DNA of 64,000 nucleotides from Azospirillum sp051124815 (GTDB lineage Bacteria; Pseudomonadota; Alphaproteobacteria; Azospirillales; Azospirillaceae): contig NZ_CP118485.1 of NCBI RefSeq assembly GCF_051124815.1, positions 2,666,001-2,730,000 of the forward strand, in the 5' to 3' direction. The notes under the pieces are model-generated. The model did not search any database. It saw only the letters and a program-made list of their open reading frames with translations, and had not been told where the DNA came from. A program made the translations under genes and the position numbers. Each line of letters opens with the position of its first letter. The first letter of the stretch is position 1. Below, piece after piece: positions 57,537 to 64,000 of the stretch.

Positions 57537-58181
57537 ATGAATCCCCTGTTGTTGATCCTTCTTCTGCCGATCCTGGAGATCGTCGGATTCATCCAGGTCG
57601 GCGATTGGATCGGCGCCGGGCCGACCATCGGACTGCTGGCGCTGTCGGCGGTGGTGGGTGTGCTGCTGGTCCGCCACCAGGGGCTGGCGTCGCTGACCCG
57701 CGCCCAGGCGGCCGCGGCCCGCGGCGAGGCGCCGATCGGCACCGTGCTGGACGGCTTCTGCGCCGTGCTGGCCGGCATCCTGCTGATCATCCCCGGCTTC
57801 CTGACGGACATTCTCGGCATCGCCCTGCTGATCGGGCCGCTGCGCCGCGGCATCGGCCGCTGGCTGCTCGGCCGCATGGGGGCCGGAATGCCGGTCTTCA
57901 CCACCACGGGCCGGGGTGGCTTTGGAGCCGGCGGTTTTGGCGGGCCGGGTTCCGCCGGTCAGGATTTCGGCAATGCGGATTTCGGCAATGCGGATTTCGG
58001 CGGTACGGATTTCGGCGCCGGCGGTTCCCGCCGTTCCGATGATCCCTTCCGTCCCGCCCCCGGCGTGATCGACGCCGATTACCGCGACGTCACGCCGGGA
58101 GAAGAGAAGGCCGACGACCGCGATGCCCCTCGGCTGACCGATTCCCAATGGGGGAAGCACCGCCCGGATGAGCGGCGCTGA
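57537..58181 (+). CDS. fxsA: FxsA family membrane protein
   Basis: A 214-residue inner-membrane protein. The FxsA core is the N-terminal 125 residues with three hydrophobic segments (about 3-20, 26-48, 75-100) and the signature 'EIVGFIQVGDWIGAGPTIGLL'. The tail after 130 is Gly/Asp-rich with repeated 'FGNADFGNADFGGTDFG'. FxsA was named for suppressing phage F exclusion in E. coli. The start is ATG 57537. Confidence 0.88.
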   Translation: MNPLLLILLLPILEIVGFIQVGDWIGAGPTIGLLALSAVVGVLLVRHQGLASLTRAQAAAARGEAPIGTVLDGFCAVLAGILLIIPGFLTDILGIALLIGPLRRGIGRWLLGRMGAGMPVFTTTGRGGFGAGGFGGPGSAGQDFGNADFGNADFGGTDFGAGGSRRSDDPFRPAPGVIDADYRDVTPGEEKADDRDAPRLTDSQWGKHRPDERR

Positions 58182-58365
58182 CCGACCGGCGGGCCGGTGG
58201 TTTCCGTTGGCAGGACGACCGATCCGTGATAGCCAGCCCCCTGGGCGAAGGCACAACCGTCGCGAACCAACCCCTGTCACCTCACATCCGGGTCGGCCCG
58301 CCGTCCCCGCCCCTTCCCGATGCGGGACGATGGCCGGGACGACAGCCGGCGATTAGGAGTCCGTT

Positions 58366-58854
58366 ATGTCCGATCAGATGAGCAACGGCGCCGAGCAGCA
58401 GCAGACCTCTTCGCTGCCGATGCATGTCCTCGCGCAGTATGTGAAGGACTTCTCGTTCGAGAACCCCAACGCCCCGCAGAGCCTGCTGCCGAACCAGCCG
58501 CAGCCGCAGGTGAACATCGGTGTCGACGTCCAGGGCCAGAAGGTCGGCGACGACATCTATGAGCTGACGCTGAACCTGCGCTGCGAGGCCCGCCAGGGCG
58601 AGTCCGTGGCCTTCCTGGTCGAGCTGGCCTATGGCGCGCTGTTCCAGTTCCCCGGCCTGCCGGAAGAGCATCACCGCCCGGTCCTGATGATCGAAGGCGC
58701 CCGGATGATCTTCCCGTTCGCCCGCGCCATCGTCTCCAGCGCGACCCGCGAAGGCGGCTTCCCGCCGCTGATGATCAACCCGATCGACTTCGCCGAGCTG
58801 TATCACCGCCAGTCCGGCCAGCAGGCCGAACAGCCGCAGCAGCCCCCGTTCTGA
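58366..58854 (+). CDS. secB: Protein-export chaperone SecB
   Basis: Tetrameric cytosolic chaperone that keeps preproteins unfolded for SecA. The 162-residue product has the SecB fold: 'VLAQYVKDFSFENPNAP', 'YELTLNLRCEARQGESVAFLVELAYGALFQF', and 'PFARAIVSSATREGGFPPLMINPIDF', with the conserved FPPL...PIDF. Length and sequence fit alphaproteobacterial SecB. ATG 58366 follows AGGAG. Confidence 0.97.
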   Translation: MSDQMSNGAEQQQTSSLPMHVLAQYVKDFSFENPNAPQSLLPNQPQPQVNIGVDVQGQKVGDDIYELTLNLRCEARQGESVAFLVELAYGALFQFPGLPEEHHRPVLMIEGARMIFPFARAIVSSATREGGFPPLMINPIDFAELYHRQSGQQAEQPQQPPF

Positions 58855-58882
58855 TCCATCGCGGATCGAACGGAGCCGGAAA

Positions 58883-58925
58883 GAAAAAGGGCGGGTGGCC
58901 GAAAGGCCCCCGCCCTTTTTCTTGT
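58883..58925 (+). terminator. Terminator after secB
   Basis: AAGGGCGGG pairs with CCCGCCCTT around a short loop, flanked by AAAAA and TTTTTCTT, so it can work in either direction. It separates secB from the convergent rho gene. Confidence 0.85.
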
Positions 58926-58956
58926 CCTATCCGAACCGTCTGCCGCCCCATTCGGC

Positions 58957-59041
58957 CGTCATTCCCGCGAAGGCGGGAATCCAGAACCCTTGGAAACGAC
59001 CGTCAGGGAAAGCCTGGTTCCCCGCCTTCGCGGGGATGACG
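58957..59041. repeat. REP-like palindromic unit
   Basis: CGTCATTCCCGCGAAGGCGG (58957 onward) and its degenerate complement GTTCCCCGCCTTCGCGGGG enclose a 35-base spacer. It resembles the interior of the miniature elements at 1566 and 12324 but lacks their terminal inverted repeats. Confidence 0.7.
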
Positions 59042-59081
59042 CTCCCTGAAGGTCCAGGCGAGAGGCCGGCAGATCCGGTTC

Positions 59082-60338
59082 CTACTGGTTCATGCTCTCG
59101 AAGAACTCGTTGTTCGACTTGGTGTGCTTCAGCTTGTCGACCAGGAAGTCGACCGCGTCGGTCACGCCCATCGGCATCAGGATGCGGCGCAGGATCCACA
59201 TCTTCGACATGGTGCCCTTGTCGACCAGCAGCTCCTCCTTACGGGTGCCCGACTTGGAGATGTCGATGGCCGGGAAGGTGCGCTTGTCGGAGAGCTTGCG
59301 GTCCAGCACGATTTCCGAGTTGCCGGTGCCCTTGAACTCTTCGAAGATCACCTCGTCCATGCGGCTGCCGGTGTCGATCAGCGCGGTGGCGATGATGGTC
59401 AGCGACCCACCCTCTTCCACATTGCGGGCGGCACCGAAGAAGCGCTTGGGCCGCTGCAGGGCGTTGGCGTCGACACCGCCGGTCAGCACCTTGCCCGAGC
59501 TTGGCACGACGGTGTTGTAGGCGCGGGCCAGACGGGTGATGGAATCCAGCAGGATGACCACGTCGCGCTTGTGCTCGACCAGCCGCTTGGCCTTCTCGAT
59601 CACCATTTCCGCGACCTGGACGTGGCGGGTCGCCGGCTCGTCGAAGGTGGAGCTGATGACCTCGCCGCGGACCGAGCGGGCCATGTCCGTCACTTCTTCC
59701 GGACGCTCGTCGATCAAGAGGACGATCAGATAGGCTTCGGGATGGTTGGTGGCGACCGAGTGGGCGATGTTCTGCAGCATCACCGTCTTGCCGGTGCGCG
59801 GCGGCGCCACGATCAGCCCGCGCTGCCCCTTGCCGAGCGGCGCCACCAGGTCGACGATGCGGCCGGTGAGGTTCTTCTTGGTCGGATCCTCGACCTCCAT
59901 CCGGATGCGTTCTTCCGGATAGAGCGGCGTCAGGTTGTCGAAGTTGATACGGTGACGGACCTTGTCCGGCGTATCGAAGTTGATTGTGTTGACCTTCAGC
60001 AGGGCGAAATAGCGCTCACCGTCCTTGGGCGAGCGGATCTGCCCCTCCACCGTGTCGCCGGTGCGCAGGCCGAAGCGGCGCACCTGGCTGGGACTGACAT
60101 AGATGTCGTCGGGACCCGGCAGATAATTGGCTTCCGGCGAGCGCAGGAAGCCGAACCCGTCCTGCAGCACCTCCAGCACGCCGTCGCCGAAGATCGGAAT
60201 ATCGTTTTCGGCCAATTGCTTCAGGATCGCGAACATCATGTCCTGCTTGCGCAGCGTGCTCGCGTTCTCGATCTGAAGCTCCTCCGCGAACGCCAGCAGT
60301 TCGGCGGGGCTTTTGCACTTCAGCTCTTGGAGATGCAT
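59082..60338 (-). CDS. rho: Transcription termination factor Rho
   Basis: Hexameric RNA/DNA helicase that terminates transcription. The 418-residue product has the N-terminal helix bundle and cold-shock-like RNA-binding domain ('DGFGFLRSPEANYLPGPDDIYVS'). The ATPase core has the P-loop 'APPRTGKTVML' and 'ILLDSITRLARAYN'. It ends FFESMNQ, typical of alphaproteobacteria. It begins an otherwise uninterrupted minus-strand run with hemJ, hemH and hemE upstream. Confidence 0.97.
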   Translation of the reverse strand: MHLQELKCKSPAELLAFAEELQIENASTLRKQDMMFAILKQLAENDIPIFGDGVLEVLQDGFGFLRSPEANYLPGPDDIYVSPSQVRRFGLRTGDTVEGQIRSPKDGERYFALLKVNTINFDTPDKVRHRINFDNLTPLYPEERIRMEVEDPTKKNLTGRIVDLVAPLGKGQRGLIVAPPRTGKTVMLQNIAHSVATNHPEAYLIVLLIDERPEEVTDMARSVRGEVISSTFDEPATRHVQVAEMVIEKAKRLVEHKRDVVILLDSITRLARAYNTVVPSSGKVLTGGVDANALQRPKRFFGAARNVEEGGSLTIIATALIDTGSRMDEVIFEEFKGTGNSEIVLDRKLSDKRTFPAIDISKSGTRKEELLVDKGTMSKMWILRRILMPMGVTDAVDFLVDKLKHTKSNNEFFESMNQ

Positions 60339-60735
60339 CGGATTGCCTGTGAAATCGTCATGCGGGGGAGTGGCCTTGGGGATGGGAGGTGCCAGAAGGT
60401 CCGGCCGACGGCGGTTGGCGGCGGGGGACGCCGCAACGCGGTCGCGTCGGGTGGGCAGCGGGTGGCGCTTTGGCGGGTGCGCGCCAGGGCGTCCGGATCA
60501 TGGTCGCACGGGAGCGGATCGCCAGCCACCAGGCCCGGCTCAAGAACAGAGCGTCGGATCGGCAGATGTAGGCGTGGGAGGCCGCGGGGCGAAAAACCCC
60601 GTGGTCCTGACATGGTTATCGGATCGGCGGGCGCAAGTCAAACGAAAGCGAAACCCGCAAAGGTCGCAGATTCCGCTTTTTCCGGGCGGTGGAAGACCGC
60701 GCCTTCACCTGCCGCCAGCCAGAAGCGGCAACCGG
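60339..60735. other. Intergenic region between rho and hemJ
   Basis: About 397 bp that would hold the rho promoter and leader. A CG-rich hairpin (CGCGGGG-CGAAAAA-CCCCGTG, about 60584-60603) is visible. I see no gene or typical -10/-35 pair. A long leader could fit Rho autoregulation, which is known in other bacteria. Confidence 0.5.
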
Positions 60736-61164
60736 TCAGAAGGGCTTCACGATGACGAAGATGACGATGCCGATCATCAGCAGCGTCGGCACCTCGTTGG
60801 CGATGCGGTAGAAACGCTGCGGCCGGGTGTTGCGGTCCTCTGCGAAGTCCCGGCGCCAGCGGGCCATCATCATGTGGCTGACGGTCAGCAGCAGCACGAA
60901 CAGCAGCTTGGCGTGCAGCCAGCCCTGCTTCATCCATTCCGGCGTCAGCACGATCATGGCGATGCCGAACACGTAGGCCGCGATCATCGCCGGGTTCATG
61001 ATGGCGCGCAGCAGGCGGCGCTCCATCACCTTGAAGGTCTCCGACGTCTCGGATCCGGCCGGCGCCTCGCAGTGGTAGACGAACAGGCGCGGCAGATAGA
61101 GCAGCCCCGCCATCCAGGCGATGATGCTGATGACGTGCAGCGCCTTGATCCATTCGTACAGCAC
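60736..61164 (-). CDS. hemJ: Protoporphyrinogen IX oxidase HemJ
   Basis: Oxidises protoporphyrinogen IX to protoporphyrin IX. The 142-residue membrane protein has four transmembrane helices and conserved His residues near the N-terminus (His10 in ALHVISIIAWMAGL and the following LFVYH). Its place beside hemH and hemE supports the heme role. It starts with GTG at 61164. Confidence 0.93.
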   Translation of the reverse strand: MLYEWIKALHVISIIAWMAGLLYLPRLFVYHCEAPAGSETSETFKVMERRLLRAIMNPAMIAAYVFGIAMIVLTPEWMKQGWLHAKLLFVLLLTVSHMMMARWRRDFAEDRNTRPQRFYRIANEVPTLLMIGIVIFVIVKPF

Positions 61165-61220
61165 CGGGCGTGTCCCCTCTTACTTTGCGGTTTTGGCCGT
61201 TGCGGCTCAGCAGTTTCGGC

Positions 61221-62354
61221 TCAGGGCCGCGCCTGCGGGCAGCCGGAGAAGTTGGACGGGCAGATCCGGTCGCCCTTCTGCGAGCAGATCGCCGCCTTGC
61301 CCGCGACCGTCTGCCGCACCAGCTTGGCCAGCCCGTCGATGAAGCCGGGATGCACCCCCACCGTCGGCACGCGGGTGAAGTGCGGCACCCCCGATTCCTT
61401 GGCCAGATGGCGGTATTCGACCTCGATCTCCACCAGCGTCTCGGAATGCTCCGACACGAAGGCCATGGGCACCACCAGGATCGGCACGCCGTCCTGGCCG
61501 GCCCGGCGGATCTCGGCGTCGGTGCTGGGGCCGATCCACTCCATCGGGCCGACGCGGCTCTGGTAGCAGTTGATCCAGTCGAGATCGTCGATGCCCAGCG
61601 CCGCGGCGATCGATTCCGCCGTCCGTTCGCACTGCCACTGATAGGGGTCGCCCCCAGCCACCACCTTCTTCGGCAGCCCGTGGGCGGAGAACAGCACGCG
61701 CGGCTTGCCATGGGCCTTGGCCGCCTCGTACAGCGGGCGGATCAGGTCCGCGGTGCCGTCGATGAAGCCGGCCTGGGTCGGGTAGCAGCACAGCAGCCTG
61801 GTCGGCGCCGTCAGCCCGACGGTGTTCGCCGCCTCGGCCCAAGCCTTGGCGCTCGACGCCGTCGTCGTGGTGGAGAATTGCGGGTAGAGCGGCAGCAGCA
61901 CCACCAAATCCGGGTCGTAGGCCTTCACCCGGGCGGCCGTCTCGGCGCTCATCGGGTGCCAATAGCGCATGGCGATGAAGACCTTGGTCTCCGCCCCACC
62001 GCCGGCCGGATCTGGCCCCGGATCTGCCGCCAGAGCACTCTCCAACGCCGCCGCCTGGGCCACCGTGTTCTCCAGCAGCGGCGACTTGCCGCCGAGCTGG
62101 GCATAGATCTCGCCGGCCGGCTTGGCCCGCCGTCCGCTGATCAGGCTGGCGATCAGGAACCGGAACGGGTTCGGCAGCCGGATGATGGCCGGATCGGCGA
62201 ACAGGTTGAACAGGAAGGGCCGTACCGCCTCCGGCGCGTCCGGACCGCCGAGGTTGAACAGCACGACGGCGACGCGCCGCGGCCGGCCATTGGGAGTCGG
62301 GCCGCCGGGGGTTGTGCTGGTCGAGGCGGAGGTCTGGGAGAATTGCTGGCTCAT
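61221..62354 (-). CDS. hemH: Ferrochelatase
   Basis: Inserts ferrous iron into protoporphyrin IX. The 377-residue product has the catalytic His in 'AMRYWHPMS' (near residue 134) and the Glu-rich 'SEHSETLVEIEVEY'. 'VLFSAHGLPKKVV' is the other signature. Extra cysteines near the C-terminus ('CSQKGDRICPSNFSGC') are consistent with a [2Fe-2S]-type region reported in some ferrochelatases; this is an inference. Start at ATG 62354. Confidence 0.95.
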   Translation of the reverse strand: MSQQFSQTSASTSTTPGGPTPNGRPRRVAVVLFNLGGPDAPEAVRPFLFNLFADPAIIRLPNPFRFLIASLISGRRAKPAGEIYAQLGGKSPLLENTVAQAAALESALAADPGPDPAGGGAETKVFIAMRYWHPMSAETAARVKAYDPDLVVLLPLYPQFSTTTTASSAKAWAEAANTVGLTAPTRLLCCYPTQAGFIDGTADLIRPLYEAAKAHGKPRVLFSAHGLPKKVVAGGDPYQWQCERTAESIAAALGIDDLDWINCYQSRVGPMEWIGPSTDAEIRRAGQDGVPILVVPMAFVSEHSETLVEIEVEYRHLAKESGVPHFTRVPTVGVHPGFIDGLAKLVRQTVAGKAAICSQKGDRICPSNFSGCPQARP

Positions 62355-62435
62355 GGTGCCCGCTAAACTGGAGCGTCGCCGTCGCTCTGTCCAGACCCCC
62401 TCTGTCGCTTTTTCAGCCCCTTAGGGCCAATTCGG

Positions 62436-63518
62436 TCAACCCTGCCCCGGCCACTCCCGCAGGATGCGGGTCAGCGCCTCCACATGGTCGGGCGGGGTCG
62501 ACTGGATGACGCCGTGGCCCAGGTTGAACACGAAGGGTCCGCCGGCCAACGCCTCCAGAATGTCGTGCGTCGCCGTCTCCAGCGCCTTGCCGCCCGCCGC
62601 CAGCATGATCGGGTCGAGGTTCCCCTGCACCGGCAGCCGCGTCTGGAGGGTCTGCTCCGCCCACACCGGCGGGACGGTGGTGTCGAGCCCGACGGCGTCC
62701 ACCCCGGACCCGGCGACATACTCCTCATAGGCGTGGCCGGCGCCGCGCGGGAAGCCGATGACCGGCGTGTTCGGGTGCTTGGCCTTCACCAGTGCGACGA
62801 TCCGCCGCGTCGGCTCGATCACCCAGCGGCGGAACTCCGCCACCGGCAGCACGCCGGCCCAGCTGTCGAACAGCTGCACCACCTCGGCCCCCGCCTCGAT
62901 CTGCCGGCAGAGATAGTCGGCGGTCACCTCGACGATCAGGTCGATCAGCTGGCCGAATCCCGTGGGGTCGCCATAGGCCCAGCGCTTGACGTGCGCATAC
63001 TCCTTGGAGCCCGCCCCTTCTACCATGTAGCAGGCGATGGTCCAGGGAGCCCCCGCAAAGCCGATCAGCGTCGTGTCCGCGGGGATCGCCGTGGAGAGCC
63101 GGCGCACCGTCTCGTAGACCGGCGCCAGCGTCTCGTGGAAGCGGTCGCGCGACAGGCGCTTCAGGTCCTCCACAGTACGGACCGGATCCAGCTTCGGCCC
63201 CTCCCCTTCCAGATAGGCCAGCGGCTGCCCCAGGGCATGCGGCACCACCAGGATGTCGGAGAACAGAATCGCCGCGTCCATGCCGTAGCGGCGCAGCGGC
63301 TGCAAGGTGACCTCGACCGCGAAGTCGGGGTTGTAGCAGAGGTCGAGGAAGCTGCCCGCCTTCGCCCGCAGCTCGCGATATTCCGGCAGATAGCGTCCGG
63401 CCTGACGCATCAGCCAGAAGGGCGGACGCGACCGCACCTCTCCCGCCAGGGCGGCGAGCATCGGCTTCAGGGCAGGCTGTGAAGCCCGATTCTGGACGTC
63501 GGAGCTGGTGGCGGACAA
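62436..63518 (-). CDS. hemE: Uroporphyrinogen decarboxylase
   Basis: Removes four carboxyl groups from uroporphyrinogen III. The 360-residue TIM barrel has the N-terminal signature 'PFWLMRQAGRYLPEYRELRA' with conserved Arg residues. 'IGFAGAPWTIACYMVEG' follows, and catalytic Asp lies in 'AAILFSDILVVPHALG'. The start is TTG 63518; the first 20 residues are weakly conserved. Its 5' side borders the proposed oriC, as hemE does in Caulobacter and Rickettsia. Confidence 0.97.
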   Translation of the reverse strand: MSATSSDVQNRASQPALKPMLAALAGEVRSRPPFWLMRQAGRYLPEYRELRAKAGSFLDLCYNPDFAVEVTLQPLRRYGMDAAILFSDILVVPHALGQPLAYLEGEGPKLDPVRTVEDLKRLSRDRFHETLAPVYETVRRLSTAIPADTTLIGFAGAPWTIACYMVEGAGSKEYAHVKRWAYGDPTGFGQLIDLIVEVTADYLCRQIEAGAEVVQLFDSWAGVLPVAEFRRWVIEPTRRIVALVKAKHPNTPVIGFPRGAGHAYEEYVAGSGVDAVGLDTTVPPVWAEQTLQTRLPVQGNLDPIMLAAGGKALETATHDILEALAGGPFVFNLGHGVIQSTPPDHVEALTRILREWPGQG

Positions 63519-64000
63519 GACGGTGCGTTCCTCGGCTTTGCGAATCTGGGATGTGCGAATCTGAATCCCTGCGATTCCAGCGCCGATTCCGCGCCGGATT
63601 CCGGGACGGGTTTATCCCCTCTTCTTCACTATATTTTTTAAAGGGAGAAAGGAAGAGGATGAGGTGGATGCCTGTGGATAACGGTGATCCCCGACGTAAA
63701 CGAATCTATCCACAGATCCGGGGGCTTGCGCGGTCATGTGCGCGGATCTGTGGACGATTCGGAGCACTACCGCAGGAAACGGCGGAAATGCTATAGCTGG
63801 ACGAACGGGAGTCCCGTGGATAACAGGGCGGGCGGGGCCGGATCTTCCCAGCTTCCGAAGCGGTCAGCGGAGTTGTTCCGCGCTTGGCCGTATCGGGGAG
63901 GAGGAGTCCCCCGGTCGGGACGAAACGAAGGCGGATCCGGTTGTCCACAGATCTGGGCCGGGTTCTCCACAGAATGTTGGGGACGGATGAAAGAGTTCCA
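63519..64000. other. Putative chromosomal origin of replication (oriC)
   Basis: A 482-bp gene-free stretch beside hemE. DnaA-box-like nonamers: TGTGGATAA at 63673 (perfect box on minus), CTATCCACA at 63706, TGTGGACGA at 63749 (weak), CGTGGATAA at 63815, TTGTCCACA at 63941 and TTCTCCACA at 63963. An AT-rich tract (about 63628-63644, TATATTTTTTAAA) precedes the first box and could be the unwinding element. hemE-adjacent origins are known in alphaproteobacteria. The region may extend past the window edge. Confidence 0.75.

Overview
This window reads as an origin-proximal stretch of chromosome from a high-GC alphaproteobacterium, most likely Rhodospirillales and close to Azospirillum. This is an inference from gene order and protein style, not from a database search. 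Indicators are the miaB-phoH-ybeY-corC-lnt-phrR-metK-trmB-rimP-nusA-ylxR-infB-rbfA-truB-rpsO-pnp run, a hemE gene beside a DnaA-box-rich intergenic region, the TIGR02186/TauE pair, GTG/TTG starts, and very GC-rich codons that create many long antisense shadow frames.

Layout. 1-5,100: an alphaproteobacterial membrane protein (cut by the window edge) and a TauE permease, a 164-bp miniature inverted-repeat element, a frameshifted terminase-like gene, two divergent small membrane coiled-coil proteins, and a PfkB sugar/adenosine kinase. 5,100-16,100: EI24 protein, bactofilin, nth, DUF2244, an MscS channel, a molybdopterin oxidoreductase, a second copy of the miniature element, tRNA-Arg(CCU), ybaK, folE, apaG and an acetyltransferase. 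16,200-36,300: a long plus-strand block of RNA modification, envelope, SAM synthesis, transcription and translation genes, interrupted between infB and rbfA by a PIN-toxin/antitoxin module. 36,400-39,200: a second PIN toxin/antitoxin pair, a WYL regulator with a VOC protein, and an EVE protein. 39,400-46,400: cytochrome c maturation genes ccmC-D-E-F-G-H-I, then Smr and an XRE regulator. 46,600-50,800: minus-strand histidine genes hisB-hisH-(GNAT)-hisA-hisF-hisE and a HIT protein. 50,900-55,400: a lipoprotein, hslV and hslU, with a tandem 829-bp copy of the hslU 3' part, followed by a near-consensus parS site. 55,400-63,500: mltA and a Tim44-like gene, fxsA, secB, rho, hemJ, hemH and hemE. 63,519-64,000: a probable oriC with one perfect and several near-consensus DnaA boxes and a short AT-rich tract.

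How the parts fit. Most of the window is core machinery: ribosome maturation and transcription elongation (rimP to pnp), heme synthesis (hemJ, hemH, hemE) with heme delivery to c-type cytochromes (ccm), protein quality control and export (hslVU, secB), and histidine synthesis. The accessory layer is thin: two toxin-antitoxin modules, two families of palindromic repeats, and a small island of unrecognised genes at about 1.8-3.8 kb. I did not find an obvious new defence or mobile system. The most informative unannotated signals are the oriC/parS pair, the hslU tandem duplication, the paired miniature elements, the dyad operator before the phrR-like gene and the rimP leader.
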